Positions 63,037 through 64,000 of a stretch of DNA of 64,000 bases are shown here, piece after piece. Source of the DNA: Scylla paramamosain (Eukaryota; Arthropoda; Malacostraca; Decapoda; Portunidae). The notes under the pieces are model-generated. The model was not told the origin of the DNA and searched no databases. It was given only the letters and a program-made list of their open reading frames with translations. The DNA is taken from positions 11,445,650 to 11,509,649 of the forward strand of contig NC_087168.1 of the NCBI RefSeq assembly GCF_035594125.1, written 5' to 3'. Position 1 is the stretch's first letter, and each line of letters begins with the position of its first letter. The translations under genes and the position numbers were made by a program.

Positions 63037-63080
<44 letters not shown>

Positions 63081-63091
63081 GTTAGCACTAC
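62587..63091. repeat. (CTA)n trinucleotide array, about 500 bp, with internal duplication
   Basis: CTA with CTG, CTT and GTT variants. A variant pattern (TAATGCTACTAC... / TAATAGTACTACTGC...TGCTGCTACTAC) recurs about 190 bp apart, near 62783 and 62980, indicating a segmental duplication inside the array. Confidence 0.92.
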
Positions 63092-63159
63092 TATTTTTTT
63101 TCTGCTGACGGCAGCATTAACAACTGTATTAATAATGACAATAATGATGATAATAAAAA

Positions 63160-63239
63160 GAAATAATAATGATAATTATTATTATTGTTATTATTATCAT
63201 TATTATTATTATTATTATTATCATTATTATTATTAATTA

Positions 63240-63322
<83 letters not shown>

Positions 63323-63350
63323 GTTATTATTGTTATTATTATCATTGTTA
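63160..63350. repeat. (TTA)n array
   Basis: TTA with TCA and TTG variants. Confidence 0.94.
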
Positions 63351-64000
63351 TTAAATTATAATAAACAATGATAAAAACAATAATAATGAAAATAATAATA
63401 ATCAGTAATAATTATACGTTTCATCATATGAAAGAAGGAAAAAAAAAATAAATAAATAAATAAATAAATCCATAGAAGCAATAAAAGCATTTTGCTTCCT
63501 CTACTTCAGGAGGGAAACTGTCGTGGCAGATTTTGGCACATCCTACTACTGAACAATAAGGTGAACAACAATTAAAAAAAATAAATAAATGAATAAATGG
63601 AAAAAAAGGAAGAAAAATAAAATTAAGCTATTGTCAAAATTATATAAGACGAAAATATCGCTGCAACGGGCAGGGAAAAAGTGGACTCGTGTATTATTAT
63701 GGCATCTGAGGGAGTTTTTTCTCATCCATATTGACTAAGCGCTTGATTCAAAGTTGTTAAAGTGCCGAAGAAAGTGGGACATTTGTCACCTCATCATGAT
63801 TTTTAAGTCTTCCAAATGTAAAACAATATCTTATACTGAATGACTGCACTCTTCCTTTTTAATAAAGGTAATCTTGATTTTACGATAACTATTATTTAAT
63901 GAATTCCAGAAGGAAAAGTAAAAGGTAAAGAGTTATTTTATAATGTGAATAAGACAGACTAACACCTGCATGGTTCACGGCAACAAGGACACTTCACCTT
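63351..64000. other. AT-rich unique sequence to the right edge
   Basis: Small AAAT arrays near 63445-63470 and 63575-63600. Nothing else was recognised. Confidence 0.5.

Overview
The window looks like animal genomic DNA, most probably from a decapod crustacean, and I favour a crab. The grounds are short exons with GT-AG introns, a very high density of long dinucleotide and trinucleotide arrays (by my manual tally about 9 kb, roughly 14% of the window), and three different non-LTR retrotransposon families in pieces. Nothing bacterial is present: no operons, CRISPR arrays, rRNA genes or tRNA genes that I can recognise. The species assignment is inference.

Layout. 1-1948 is a decayed CR1-like LINE that runs in from the left edge. 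1949-4137 is microsatellite and intergenic sequence, including the probable 3' end region of the main gene. 4138-20289, minus strand, is the one substantial gene: a neural-cadherin-like (CadN / type III-like) cell-adhesion receptor that I could resolve into 27 exons, about 1700 residues. Read 5' to 3' (high to low coordinates) it encodes about seven cadherin repeats, a cysteine-containing linker, EGF, laminin G, EGF, laminin G, two EGFs, one membrane-spanning helix and a short cytoplasmic tail. From exon 3 to exon 27 every splice phase joins in frame. The two most 5' exons each need a one-base frameshift and their mutual junction is out of phase, so either the 5' part is decaying or the assembly has indels there. 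Its introns carry many of the repeats, including a UG-repeat touching a 5' splice site, a GC-AG intron, a NAGNAG acceptor and a 45-bp intronic hairpin.

21240-23413 holds trinucleotide arrays fused to a 5'-truncated retrotransposon ORF with a zinc-knuckle-like motif and a restriction-like endonuclease-like domain, broken by a single stop. 26274-27409 and 59811-60220 are two fold-back (inverted-repeat) elements. 40305-42960 (minus) is a Jockey-like LINE ending in poly(A) immediately after the reverse transcriptase region, and 45995-48105 (plus) is a second CR1-like LINE of a different family from the one at the left edge. The rest is microsatellites, polypyrimidine-biased tracts and unique non-coding sequence. 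Two candidate 5' exons on the minus strand, at 37268-37316 and 57318-57486, might belong to the cadherin transcript or to another gene.

I found no clear previously undescribed system. The best leads are the endonuclease-type LINE embedded in trinucleotide repeats, the two fold-back elements, the intronic hairpin with strand-biased pairing, and the unusual splice signals and divergent tail of the cadherin gene.
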